DNA of 55,292 nt from Calditrichota bacterium. Lineage in GTDB: Bacteria; Zhuqueibacterota; Zhuqueibacteria; Thermofontimicrobiales; Thermofontimicrobiaceae. Location: the NCBI GenBank assembly GCA_013152715.1, contig JAADFU010000121.1, positions 1 to 55,292 of the forward strand, given 5' to 3'. Made by a program: the position numbers and the translations under genes. Positions 34,901 through 42,678 of the stretch are shown piece after piece (the stretch's first letter is position 1; each line of letters opens with the position of its first letter). The notes under the pieces are model-generated. The model did not search any database. It worked only from the letters and a program-made list of their open reading frames with translations, and was not told where the DNA came from.

Positions 34901-36629
34901 GCAAATTGAAATCAAGCCCCGCATAAAAATCATCGTTGGTATCATAAAAGCTGATATTTGCGGTCCAATCACGGGTACAAGAGTTAGTATTCCATTTCGT
35001 GTACAGCGTTGCGAGATTATCCGTCGTATAAAAAGTATCAGCCCGTGTATTATAAGGGTCATCGCCATCACTACACATGAAATGGGCATTTAGCTGCGGC
35101 TCTCCGCCTTGTTGCTGAATAGTGAAATTATCATGAGCGACCTGGCTGCCGTCAACAAATATGCGCGCTTTCCATTGACCTGGGTCATTTGCCGGATCAT
35201 GACCCGAAATATAGATTCCTGCCCACCAGGTCCATGAGGAATTTCCAGCCGGGATATTTGTCGATCCGCCCCAATAATAAGAGTCGCTCGTATCGTAAAA
35301 TTTTACATCTAAAGAATGAGTTGAAGTACAGGAGCTTGAATTCCATTTGGTGAACTCCACGACCATATTGTCAGTCACATCAAAAACCGAAGTTTGTGTA
35401 TTATAGGGATCGTTTCCATCCCGGCAGGTAAAATGGTCTGTCAATGTCGGCGTTTCTGAACCAACGTTCTTTTTAATATAAACATCGTCCAGGTAAGCGC
35501 CGTCATCAATAATCGAGGCGTCGCTGGTAAACACAAAAGCGATCCAGACCTGGCTTTGTCCGGTTAAATCGCCAATTTGGTAAACATTCGTCAAATCGAA
35601 TGTCTGACTCAGCCAGCCATTAACATTACCTGCGTCATCGGTCATGTTGCCAGTGAGGTAGTAGCCGTAAAAATTCGTGCCGTTAGTGGACGCCACATAG
35701 TGGAATTTATCGAAATTGGTTTCTGTTTTTGTCCAATGCCAAAAATTCACTTTAGCGTCAGTCGCATCGGCAAGACTAAAAGGACCGTAAACCATCCAAG
35801 CCTGCATATTGTTTACGTACTGACCGCCATAACCCGTGCCCTCTGAACCCAAATCGGCGCAAAATCCGCTCCAACTCCCGCCATGATGTTTATAGCTCGT
35901 ATCGTCCCAATAGGCGTCGGCATATCCATTTGCGGCGTACACATTCCAACTATTGGGAAATGAGCCTTCAAAAGTTTCCGATTTGATGGTCTGCCATCCG
36001 GTTGGCGCTTGTGGCGGATTTTCCGGAATCAATTCTTTTTTGTTGGGATCATTTGCCGGGATGACTTTTTTGAATTTAGTCGGATCAAATATGAGTGATA
36101 CAGGTCCCTTAAGTGGTTTGTGCGAACCTTTGGGAACTGTCTCACCGGGCCGCAGTTGATATTTCTTTTCGTGTTGTCGAATTGCCTGTTTGAGCTTTGC
36201 AGATTGATTTTCGCCTGATGATGCACCCAGTTCGTCGCTAATCACTTTCTTAATTGTAGGAGCTTCCTGGTATTTGGACTTTATTTTCCCTTCGCTGTTT
36301 CCGGATCCAGCGAACCAGATGGGGATATTGCCATCTGGCAAACTTTGGCCTTTGGCATAGAAAAAACCCATGTGTTTGCCATAATTCGTCACTTCGACGC
36401 GCCAATTCATTTCGCCGGACTTCAGGTCTTTGAATTGACTCGGCTCTCCGATGAGCGCTCCTTGCAGAAATTTCATTTTCGTCTGGTTCGTTTGAATGAA
36501 CTTATGAACCATTGTGACGACTTGACTTTTGGTAACCACTTCCTGTGCCGACAATAATCCCGGCAATATCATGCATCCAATTGCAATCATCAGAAAAATG
36601 GCTACCGCCTTCCTTTTTGATGCTTCCAT
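31953..36629 (-). CDS. Papain-family (C1) cysteine protease with cohesin-dockerin-cohesin tail and T9SS sorting domain
   Basis: The 1558-residue protein is the largest in the array. After a signal peptide come a jelly-roll domain (about 225-400), two tandem 115-residue repeats (HFTCRDGNDPYNT and HFMCSDGDDPYNT, each with SGHDPANDPGQW or AGHDPANDPGQW), and a papain domain. Catalytic residues are complete: Gln709, Cys715 in QCGSCWAF, His852 in DNGHAVLIVGY and Asn870 in KNSWGPSWGENGYF. Two Ig/BACON domains follow, then cohesin-like, Cys-containing dockerin (GDVNNDGTISPGDALCAF and AADINCTPNGITPGDAL), cohesin-like and T9SS domain ending KLILVK. The ATG at 36629 has a GAGGA site; the TTG nine codons upstream is rejected. 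The peptidase domain appears to be inserted within an Ig domain. It is the first gene of the array in the direction of transcription. Confidence 0.92.
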   Translation of the reverse strand: MEASKRKAVAIFLMIAIGCMILPGLLSAQEVVTKSQVVTMVHKFIQTNQTKMKFLQGALIGEPSQFKDLKSGEMNWRVEVTNYGKHMGFFYAKGQSLPDGNIPIWFAGSGNSEGKIKSKYQEAPTIKKVISDELGASSGENQSAKLKQAIRQHEKKYQLRPGETVPKGSHKPLKGPVSLIFDPTKFKKVIPANDPNKKELIPENPPQAPTGWQTIKSETFEGSFPNSWNVYAANGYADAYWDDTSYKHHGGSWSGFCADLGSEGTGYGGQYVNNMQAWMVYGPFSLADATDAKVNFWHWTKTETNFDKFHYVASTNGTNFYGYYLTGNMTDDAGNVNGWLSQTFDLTNVYQIGDLTGQSQVWIAFVFTSDASIIDDGAYLDDVYIKKNVGSETPTLTDHFTCRDGNDPYNTQTSVFDVTDNMVVEFTKWNSSSCTSTHSLDVKFYDTSDSYYWGGSTNIPAGNSSWTWWAGIYISGHDPANDPGQWKARIFVDGSQVAHDNFTIQQQGGEPQLNAHFMCSDGDDPYNTRADTFYTTDNLATLYTKWNTNSCTRDWTANISFYDTNDDFYAGLDFNLPQGNSNYSHWVGIYIAGHDPANDPGQWIARVHLEGTWKSRDDFMIIQQQQQEPTISVVPTSLDIYQTLRRAPDNENAPPDDYIPPDGRYPRGLKIPDPVKNYWKSHSPNFDYDPNQLLSSVDWSANDSPIKNQLQCGSCWAFAAIALVENLGIWDDLSEQELVSCAPGDCNGGWYWDALEYIHNQGVSPEPCHPYGGTNGNCNDKCNSPDYLVKVTNYTPAQGLWGEPANVSDIKAQLQNGPLAVAMLVPDDGTFDSYSGGVYNYNGGSLSWDNGHAVLIVGYNDNGQYFKAKNSWGPSWGENGYFRIAYDDVTDDVHFGMYACTASGVYQEGGNSGNTFVIQNTGTANLIVSSITDNKSWLTFSPTTIPTLSPGASQTVTVTITNWSAVNCPTETGTISIHSNDPQHATVQVAVTAHPQCNNNPILVVNPTSMTFSSNQGSNPPSQTFAISNGGGGSFSWTVSDNKSWMSCNPTSGSTTSETDNVTVSVNSSGLTPGQTYTGAITVTASGAGGSPKTVNVTFNYGGGGPCNPPYVKAEDASGAQGSNVVVDVTIAQNPSAIDAFGFKFTFNASKLSFVSVEKGNLTSGFDFFNGQESPTGTVTIGGFDTTPIPANSSGTIARVTLHVNQCSEGESVTLGIQNLTDDLSGMNPCDGTFTCQSCLLGDVNNDGTISPGDALCAFQIYLNGGNLPSGDCNNECALYAADINCTPNGITPGDALYIFQGYLNGDSAPLDCDPSFALQKETSQPREISLIQLSADQPGEIKLAVRLSQVQGLQAFGLNVGFSDDILQLVAVNSSPLTQLWESFGGKESISGVVTVGGFHSEAVQRKNPAVLAELTFRVLKEADAAELWLYDLTDDLKDASLAAETIHVPLTTTDVHRVDANGVPQKFSLSQNYPNPFNMETDIEYELPEAIQATLTVYNAMGQKVRTLVSQKQDAGRYVAHWDGKDAVGNDLPSGIYVYKLQTAKFFDAKKLILVK

Positions 36630-37369
36630 CGCGATCCTCTTTCGTTTGGTGATCAACTAATGTGATTTAGACAGACCTCAAACAGAATTTTAATCGAGAA
36701 CCACCTCCTTTTAATGATAGTTATCTTCCGATTTTGTTTCATCGATGCAATTGTCGCTAACTTCAAAATGGGTTCATTTTTTTCAAAATTCTTTGGCTCC
36801 TTAAATTATTATTGTATTACCAAGTAAATCTTCGTTTTTTTGCAAAGGAATTTAAACCGCGAAGTGCACGAAAATTTTTTTATATTCTTTATCTTTGTGC
36901 TTCGCGTACTTCGTGCTTAATTATTATTAATGCGGTTTGCTGTGCATGGGTATTCTTGATTTTTTCTCAATCAGGAAACTGAATTTCATCAAAAGTTTTT
37001 CTTCTCGATATTACACAACCTAAAAGCCCAATGAATGAAATTGTTTTGCAGATACCAGGGGTTGAATAAAACACATGGGCGGAAAATAAATAATGATCAG
37101 AAAATTGAGGTTGTGTTTCCTTAACAATAATAATGTAATTGTTTTTCTCTTGATTGTCAAGTGTTTTTTTGTTATTTTTTCGCATAATTTTAATTGTTAC
37201 AACACAAATTGCAAAATGCTTTTTACATAATTTGTACGCTCTCATTTTTCTAAACCAATGTTCAGTATTTTGAAGCAATAACCTGAAAAATGTATTGAGT
37301 TGAAAGGGAAAATTTTGTATATTCAGCAATGGCAAACATTTGACCCAATAGAGTTAATGGAGGAATTTT
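36630..37369. other. 740-bp intergenic region upstream of the citrate-lyase genes
   Basis: The region is AT-rich and separates the divergent C1 protease and citrate-lyase units, so it must hold both promoters. It contains a dispersed inverted repeat at 36854-36937. A 122-codon open frame on the minus strand (36967-37335) has no ribosome-binding site or recognisable features and is not called. Confidence 0.5.
36854..36937. repeat. Dispersed AAACCGC/GCGGTTT inverted repeat
   Basis: AAACCGC and GCGGTTT bound the element. Inside are GTGCACGAA on the left and GTGCTTCGCGTACTTCGTGC on the right, around an AT core. The wording 'cgaagtgcacgaa / ttcgcgtacttcgtg' is typical of dispersed intergenic palindromes in environmental genomes; no coding capacity. 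Confidence 0.55.
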
Positions 37370-38587
37370 ATGACCCGCACTGCTGAAGCAGGGAGAAAAG
37401 GACCCGTCGTCCGCTCTGATTGCTGGATTCAGTTAAATCTCAAAAATTCCGGCGGCGTTCAAATAAACACACAAAGCAAAGTTAAATCGCTGTACGGTCA
37501 AAAAATTGACTCGCTGATTCGCAAAGGAACAGATTTTTTTGATATTCAACACGCTGAAATTAATATCGAAGACGCCGGCGCAATTCCGTTTGTGATGATG
37601 GCAAGATTTGAGTGCGCGGTGCGAAGATTGGGCATTGATAATGACAAAGAGTGGCTGCCTGACTTTCGCGAAGGATGCAAATACCAAACTTCACGCGAGC
37701 GTTTTCGTCGTTCGCGGCTTTACCTGCCCGGCAATGAAGCGAAATTCATGATAAACGCCGGGCTCCACAAACCCGACGGCATCATTTTGGATTTGGAAGA
37801 CAGCGTGGCGCCAGCGGAAAAAGATGCGGCGCAAATTTTAGTGCGAAATGCGCTCCGGCAGATCGATTTTCAGGACAGCGAACGCATGGTGCGCATCAAT
37901 CAAATTCCTCGCGGCATCGAAGATTTGAAATTTGTCGTTCCGCACAACGTACACGTAATTCTCATCCCTAAATGTGAAAGCGCGAAACAGGTGAAATTAG
38001 TCGATGATGAAATTGAGAAAATAAAAAAGGAATGCGGCATCAGCAATCAGATTTTTCTCATGCCCATCGTGGAAAGTGCTCTCGGCGCAATCAAATCCTA
38101 CGAGATCGCCACGGCGTCCCCCAATGTGATTGCACTGACAATTGGACTGGAAGATTACACCGCGGACATCGGGACGCAGCGGACTCTGGAAGGCAGGGAG
38201 AGTTTCTGGGCGCGGAGTCAGGTCGTGAACGCGGCGCGCGCCGCCGGGATTCAGCCCATCGATACTGTTTTTTCTGACGTGACCGACATGGATGGCTTGC
38301 GAAAAAGCGTGCTGGAAGCAAAATCGCTGGGATTTGACGGGAAAGGCTGCATCCACCCGCGGCAAATTCGGGTGATTCATGAGGCATTTGCTCCGTCGGA
38401 CGAAGAAATTGAAAAGGCAAAAAAAATAGTACTTGCATTTGAGATGGCTGAAAAAAAAGGTCTGGGAGTCGTTTCCCTTGGCAGCAAAATGATCGACCCG
38501 CCGGTTGTAAAAAGAGCGCAGCGAACAATAAAATTAGCCATCGAAACCAGGAAGTTGAGTGCAAATTGGCTGCAAGGAGGCGAGTGA
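37370..38587 (+). CDS. Citrate lyase acyl-carrier/beta-subunit fusion (CitD-CitE)
   Basis: Citrate lyase cleaves citrate to acetate and oxaloacetate using an acyl carrier subunit (CitD), a lyase subunit (CitE) and a transferase subunit (CitF). Residues 9-90 match CitD: GPVVRSD with Ser16 at the prosthetic-group position, GGVQINTQSKVKSLYG, and INIEDAGAIPFVMMARFE. Residues about 112-405 are CitE (HpcH/HpaI aldolase family), with RSRLYLPGN, LDLEDSVAP, MVRIN and PIVESA, whose Glu235 should bind magnesium. Both subunits are normally separate proteins. GGAGG precedes the ATG; citF follows after 1 base. No citC, citG or citX lies nearby, so attachment and acetylation of the prosthetic group must rely on genes elsewhere. 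Citramalate lyase is a homologous alternative. Confidence 0.88.
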   Translation: MTRTAEAGRKGPVVRSDCWIQLNLKNSGGVQINTQSKVKSLYGQKIDSLIRKGTDFFDIQHAEINIEDAGAIPFVMMARFECAVRRLGIDNDKEWLPDFREGCKYQTSRERFRRSRLYLPGNEAKFMINAGLHKPDGIILDLEDSVAPAEKDAAQILVRNALRQIDFQDSERMVRINQIPRGIEDLKFVVPHNVHVILIPKCESAKQVKLVDDEIEKIKKECGISNQIFLMPIVESALGAIKSYEIATASPNVIALTIGLEDYTADIGTQRTLEGRESFWARSQVVNAARAAGIQPIDTVFSDVTDMDGLRKSVLEAKSLGFDGKGCIHPRQIRVIHEAFAPSDEEIEKAKKIVLAFEMAEKKGLGVVSLGSKMIDPPVVKRAQRTIKLAIETRKLSANWLQGGE

Positions 38588-38588
38588 G

Positions 38589-40148
38589 ATGAGCGAAAAA
38601 TTGGTTAAAAATGCGATCGGCAGATTGGTTCCCACTGAAGTCAACGGCAAAAAGGCAATTCCCTTTCAAGGCGTGGCTAAATTTCATCCCACCGGGCGCA
38701 AAGCAGCGCCTCCGATTGCCACTTGCGCCGACTACCCGGATGATGGCAATAAAATTGTCCCCGATCTGAAAACTGCTCTGCAAAAAGCCGGTTTGCAAGA
38801 CGGCATGACTATTTCCACGCACCATCATTTTCGCAACGGCGATCTTGTCGCCAATCAGATTTTCGACATTGCAGCCGAATTAGGTGTAAAAGACCTGATG
38901 TGGTTTCCCAGCGCATCTTTTCCGTGCCACGCGCCCATCATCGATCATCTCGAAAGCGGCGTGGTTCATCACATCGAAGGTTCCATGAACGGGCCTCTCG
39001 GCGATTACTGTTCTCACGGAAAAATGCGCGGACTGGGCGTGTTGCGCTCCCACGGCGGCAGATACCAGGCGGTGCAGGACGGCGAAGTTCACATCGACAT
39101 TGCCGTAATCGCCGCGCCGACGGCCGATCCTTTCGGAAACGCCAACGGGCTCACCGGCCAGTCGGCGTGCGGATTGCTCGGTTTTGCTCTTGCGGATTCG
39201 CAGTATGCGGACAAAGTCATTGTCGTGACCGACAATCTCGTTCCTTTTCCCTGTGTGCCGTGGCAAATTCAAGGAAATTACGTCGATTACGTGGTCGTGA
39301 TGGACAAAATTGGCGAGCCGGAAAAAATCATCTCCGGAACGACCCAGATCACGAAAAGCCCGGACAGACTCATGATCGCTGAAATGACGGCGCAGTTTGT
39401 CCGCGACACCGGGATTTTGAAAGACGGATTTTCTTTTCAGGCTGGCGCCGGCGGAACCTCGTTAGCTTTTGCCATTTTTCTCAAAGAAATGATGAAAGAG
39501 ATGGGCATCAAAGCTCGATTTGTGCGCGGCGGAAGCACGCAATATCTGGTGCAAATGCTGGAAGAGGGATTGACTGATTACATTCTGGACGGACAAACTT
39601 TTGATCTCGAAGGCGTTCGCTCCATGCGCGAAAATTCCAATCACGTCAACACCAGTCCTTTCACGAGCTACAATTATCATGGCAAAGGTAATTTCGCCTC
39701 TATTATCGACGTCGTTGTGCTCGGCGCGACCGAGGTTGACGTCAACTTTAACGCCAACGTCGTCACCCATTCCGACGGGCGCCTGCTTCACGGTATTGGC
39801 GGCTGGCAAAATTGTCTTTTTTCCAAATGTACTATTTTGCCCATTCCGTCTTTTCGCGACAGGATTCCGGTGATCGTGGACGAAGTGACTACCGTTTGCG
39901 GGCCCGGCGAATTGATCGACGTGATCGTTACGGAGCGCGGCATTGCCATTAATCCGAAACGGCAAGATTTGATCGAAGCCACAAAAAATTCGTCTCTGCC
40001 CATCAGATCGATTGAAGAAATCAAAGCGGAAGTGGAAGAAATCATCGGGGGCAAACCGCAAAAACCGAAGTTGGGCGACAAAGTCGTAGCTGTGGTCAAA
40101 TGGGTCGACGGCACAATTCTGGACAGCATTTATCAGGCGTTGGAATAA
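38589..40148 (+). CDS. citF: Citrate lyase alpha subunit (citrate:acetyl-ACP transferase)
   Basis: CitF swaps the acetyl group on the acyl carrier for citrate before cleavage by CitE. The 519-residue product matches CitF in length and sequence: NAIGRLVPTEVNG near the start, TISTHHHFRNGD, GLTGQSACGLLG, FQAGAGGTSLAFA, VRGGSTQYLV, and the C-terminal VDEVTTVCGPGELIDV with ERGIAINP. The ATG at 38589 is preferred to the upstream in-frame codon because AAGGAGG lies 9 bases before it and the preceding gene ends two bases upstream. It is translationally coupled to the CitD-CitE fusion and ends at a strong terminator, so the operon here has only two genes. Confidence 0.94.
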   Translation: MSEKLVKNAIGRLVPTEVNGKKAIPFQGVAKFHPTGRKAAPPIATCADYPDDGNKIVPDLKTALQKAGLQDGMTISTHHHFRNGDLVANQIFDIAAELGVKDLMWFPSASFPCHAPIIDHLESGVVHHIEGSMNGPLGDYCSHGKMRGLGVLRSHGGRYQAVQDGEVHIDIAVIAAPTADPFGNANGLTGQSACGLLGFALADSQYADKVIVVTDNLVPFPCVPWQIQGNYVDYVVVMDKIGEPEKIISGTTQITKSPDRLMIAEMTAQFVRDTGILKDGFSFQAGAGGTSLAFAIFLKEMMKEMGIKARFVRGGSTQYLVQMLEEGLTDYILDGQTFDLEGVRSMRENSNHVNTSPFTSYNYHGKGNFASIIDVVVLGATEVDVNFNANVVTHSDGRLLHGIGGWQNCLFSKCTILPIPSFRDRIPVIVDEVTTVCGPGELIDVIVTERGIAINPKRQDLIEATKNSSLPIRSIEEIKAEVEEIIGGKPQKPKLGDKVVAVVKWVDGTILDSIYQALE

Positions 40149-40176
40149 TTTTCCCGAAAATTTCAAATGTGTAACT

Positions 40177-40215
40177 GCCCGATTTTTGGAATAAAAATCG
40201 GGCTTTGTTTTTTAC
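40177..40215 (+). terminator. Rho-independent terminator of the citrate-lyase operon
   Basis: GCCCGATTTTT (40177-40187) pairs with AAAAATCGGGC (40193-40203) around a short loop, followed by TTTGTTTTTT. It lies 28 bases after the citF stop codon. Confidence 0.92.
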
Positions 40216-40420
40216 AGACCCAATTATTTGTTTTTATTTAAATTAAAAGCAGAGCTGATTATCCTCAAAAATTTATTTTTAAAAATCAAAAATTGCACAC
40301 AAATACCCTCGAAATTTACTTTCAAATTATTGTCTTGAAAACCTGATCTTTTTTTATTATTTTATACGAAAATAAAAAGGAGTGTTTGGGGGAAACTGGC
40401 GACAAACAAGGGGCTGCATC

Positions 40421-40690
40421 ATGGAGAGATTTTTGAGATTTAAAAATGAAGTTGACTTGTCCACTCTGCAACAAGCAGTACAAAATCCGGGTATCGTTGT
40501 TCTGAGAAAATCGCAAATCACCGACACCATCCAGGTGCGCGTGCCCGAAGGCATGTCCAATAAAGAGTTGAAAAAACTTTTCGGGCCTTTTGAAATTACC
40601 AAAGTTTACAATGAATTTCCCTATCCGATTCAGGAATCCGGGTTCAGCAGATTTCTTCCCTGGCCTATTTCTCGATTATTGGTGCGCTAA
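40421..40690 (+). CDS. Small protein of unknown function (89 residues)
   Basis: I do not recognise the family. The product is soluble and mixed alpha/beta: MERFLRFKNEVDLSTLQQAV, then VVLRKSQITDTIQVRVPEGM, then a helix NKELKKLFG and a final proline- and aromatic-rich segment (EFPYPIQESGFSRFLPWP). Cysteine, signal peptide and membrane helix are all absent. The ATG at 40421 has AAGGGG 8 bases upstream, and the frame ends just before a non-coding gap. It stands alone after the citF terminator. Its good ribosome-binding site and protein-like composition argue that it is real. Confidence 0.55.
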   Translation: MERFLRFKNEVDLSTLQQAVQNPGIVVLRKSQITDTIQVRVPEGMSNKELKKLFGPFEITKVYNEFPYPIQESGFSRFLPWPISRLLVR

Positions 40691-40795
40691 AAATACATCG
40701 ACCTGCAAAAATTTGCTCTCACCCGAATAATCGGAGTAGCGATTAATTCCCGCGCTGGTTTTTTCTATTGTCTTAGTGCGAACAAAAAATCTGCG

Positions 40796-41488
40796 TCAAA
40801 AGCTCGCGCTCGCTTCCGTCGCCAAGCGGTATTTTGCCTGAAAAATCAGCAGAGAAACAGCGAAAATCGACAGTACACCGAAAACCGTCATCGATTTTGC
40901 CCCGGCCGTTGAAACGAGAATAAAATCGTAAAATCCGTGAATAGCAATGGCATAAACGAGTCCGGTGAGAATGTGTTTTGTCTCAGCCATTGCGGAAGAA
41001 GATAATTTTGCCAAACCGATGTAATAGCCCATGATTCCTGCGGTCAGAAAGTGCATGGGCAATGCCGTGAAATAGCGCCAGACCGCCACGCCGACACCGC
41101 CGATGATCCCGTACAAAAAATTTTCCATCGCGGCGAAACCGAGCGCCGCCAAAATCGCGTAGGCGACGCCGTCGATGAGTTGATTGAATTGCATTTGATT
41201 GTAAACGAAAAAAATGACGACAGCCAGCTTGAAAAATTCTTCGCTGAATGCCACCACGGCAAATGATTTAACAAAAAAACCGGCAAACTGTGACAAATCC
41301 AACATCCCCTGTCCGCGGGAAAGAATTAATTCCAAAGACAGGGCAGGCAGTGTCACCACCAATCCCACGAAAAAAGTACGCGCAATCATCCGTTTTGGTG
41401 CTTTTCGTTTTCTGTCGCGATAGAAAAAATACCCTGTGATGAGAAAAGATGGTGCCGCTGCCACCAATAGCAGCAGTAAATAATGCAT
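40796..41488 (-). CDS. PrsW-family intramembrane metalloprotease
   Basis: The 230-residue protein is mostly hydrophobic, with seven to eight membrane segments. It carries the PrsW/CPBP-type motifs within the membrane: SEEFFKL (Glu83, Glu84, Lys87), FAAMENF (Glu122, Asn123), MHFLTAGIMGY (His146) and HGFYDF (His184, Asp188), which together should bind a metal and activate water. PrsW of Bacillus cleaves an anti-sigma factor, but members act on varied membrane substrates, so the target is unknown here. GGAG lies 7 bases before the ATG. No sigma or anti-sigma gene is adjacent. Family assignment is firm. Confidence 0.9.
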   Translation of the reverse strand: MHYLLLLLVAAAPSFLITGYFFYRDRKRKAPKRMIARTFFVGLVVTLPALSLELILSRGQGMLDLSQFAGFFVKSFAVVAFSEEFFKLAVVIFFVYNQMQFNQLIDGVAYAILAALGFAAMENFLYGIIGGVGVAVWRYFTALPMHFLTAGIMGYYIGLAKLSSSAMAETKHILTGLVYAIAIHGFYDFILVSTAGAKSMTVFGVLSIFAVSLLIFQAKYRLATEASASF

Positions 41489-41571
41489 GAAATAGCTCCG
41501 TCCCTTTTGTGTTCCTCAATTGGTGCGAAAAATAAAAAGCAGAGCGAAAACCACCCCTTTCTTTTTCGTTG

Positions 41572-42135
41572 CTACTTCCCTTCGTAAAAAAAATTATTAT
41601 CCGCCTGACTCAACGGCAGTAGATTCGCATCTTTTTCCGAGACGATCGGATTTGCCAGTTGCCAATCAATGCCAATGACCGGATCGTTCCACAAAATTCC
41701 CCGATCGTGGTCGGGCGCGTATTCGTCGCTGGCTTTGTAAAGCACATCTGCCTCGCCGCTCAACACACAAAATCCGTGCGCAAATCCCGGCGGGATGTAA
41801 AGCATGTACTTATTTTCCGCAGTGAGCCGCTGTCCCACCCATTTGCCGAAAGTCGGAGAGCCGCGCCGAATATCAACCGCGACATCGAAAATCTCGCCGC
41901 CGATAACCCTGACTAACTTCGCCTGAGCGCGGGGATTTTTTTGGTAGTGCAAACCGCGCACAACGCCGTGCACTGAGTGGGAAAAATTGTCCTGAATAAA
42001 TTCAATGTCAATGCCGTTTTCGCTAAATTCGGATTTTTTGTAAGCCTCTAAAAAATATCCTCTCACATCTTTCCGGATAATCGGTTTAATCAAAATAATA
42101 TCAGAAATTTCCAGCCGTTCAAAAGTAAATGGCAT
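41572..42135 (-). CDS. rfbC: dTDP-4-dehydrorhamnose 3,5-epimerase
   Basis: RfbC/RmlC epimerises C3 and C5 of dTDP-4-keto-6-deoxyglucose on the path to dTDP-L-rhamnose for surface polysaccharide. The 187-residue product is of normal length, with KDVRGYFLE, the GVVRGLHYQ motif containing catalytic His63, VAVDIRRGSPTFGKWVG, PPGFAHGFCVLS and the catalytic Tyr133 in VLYK. The ATG at 42135 is used because GAGGAG lies 6 bases before it; the ATG two codons upstream directly abuts that site. The other rhamnose genes (rfbA, rfbB, rfbD) are not in the window, so this copy is solitary. Confidence 0.96.
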   Translation of the reverse strand: MPFTFERLEISDIILIKPIIRKDVRGYFLEAYKKSEFSENGIDIEFIQDNFSHSVHGVVRGLHYQKNPRAQAKLVRVIGGEIFDVAVDIRRGSPTFGKWVGQRLTAENKYMLYIPPGFAHGFCVLSGEADVLYKASDEYAPDHDRGILWNDPVIGIDWQLANPIVSEKDANLLPLSQADNNFFYEGK

Positions 42136-42446
42136 TTGCATCTCCTCAAATTCGATTCAGGATTTTCACCAATCGGGTCCGCCCAATTTAATGCGGTAGA
42201 TAATCAAAATCTCGCGTCAGTTCTGCTTGCAAAAATGGTTTTCTAATTGTTTTTATTAAAATTAATATTTTTTCCCATGCAATTTCCTTTGAATCATTGA
42301 AGTTAAGACATTAAAATAGAAAATTTCCAGGGGTAATGCAAGCAAAAAATTACTTTTCAAAAAAAATTCCTTTTGATGAGTTTAATAGAAGCTGTTTTTG
42401 AAAATAATCTGACTTACGCGTTTCAAAGAGTAAAATAATGTAAAAT
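42136..42446. other. 311-bp AT-rich intergenic region
   Basis: This gap separates rfbC from the DUF2905 gene, both on the minus strand. It is strongly AT-rich and probably holds the rfbC promoter. No gene, clear terminator or repeat was seen. Confidence 0.5.
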
Positions 42447-42647
42447 TTAGCGCTTGAAAAATCGAAAAATCAACGACAAAATAATGCTGAGCAAAATCAT
42501 CGTTGTCAACGGGAAATAAATTTTCACATTTGGTTTGTCGATCACGATATCGCCGGGGAGACGTCCGAAAGGTATTTTGCTCAGATAAGGCCAGAACAGT
42601 CCCAAAACCAAAAGCGCCAATCCCGCGTAAATGAGAATTTTTTGCAC
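42447..42647 (-). CDS. DUF2905 small membrane protein
   Basis: The 66-residue product has the DUF2905 layout: one N-terminal membrane helix, the motif GRLPGDIVIDKPNVKIYFPL, and a second helix ending in RFFKR. The function of the family is unknown. A GTG start at 42647 is preferred over the upstream ATG at 42668, because GGAGGG lies 7 bases before the GTG and would otherwise be inside the coding region. It follows the glutamine amidotransferase gene by about 30 bases on the same strand and is probably cotranscribed with it. Confidence 0.85.
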   Translation of the reverse strand: MQKILIYAGLALLVLGLFWPYLSKIPFGRLPGDIVIDKPNVKIYFPLTTMILLSIILSLIFRFFKR

Positions 42648-42678
42648 GAGTTTTCCCTCCGAACACATTTAAATTATC

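Noticed and set aside
16901-36629. Cellulosome for plant polysaccharides
   Set aside because: No glycoside hydrolase or carbohydrate-binding module is recognised; the catalytic domains are peptidases.
36967-37335. 122-codon open frame on the minus strand upstream of the citrate-lyase genes
   Set aside because: No ribosome-binding site, AT-driven composition and no family-like features; it covers the expected promoter region.
38091-38828. 245-codon minus-strand open frame opposite the citrate-lyase genes
   Set aside because: Antisense shadow spanning the junction of two well-identified genes.
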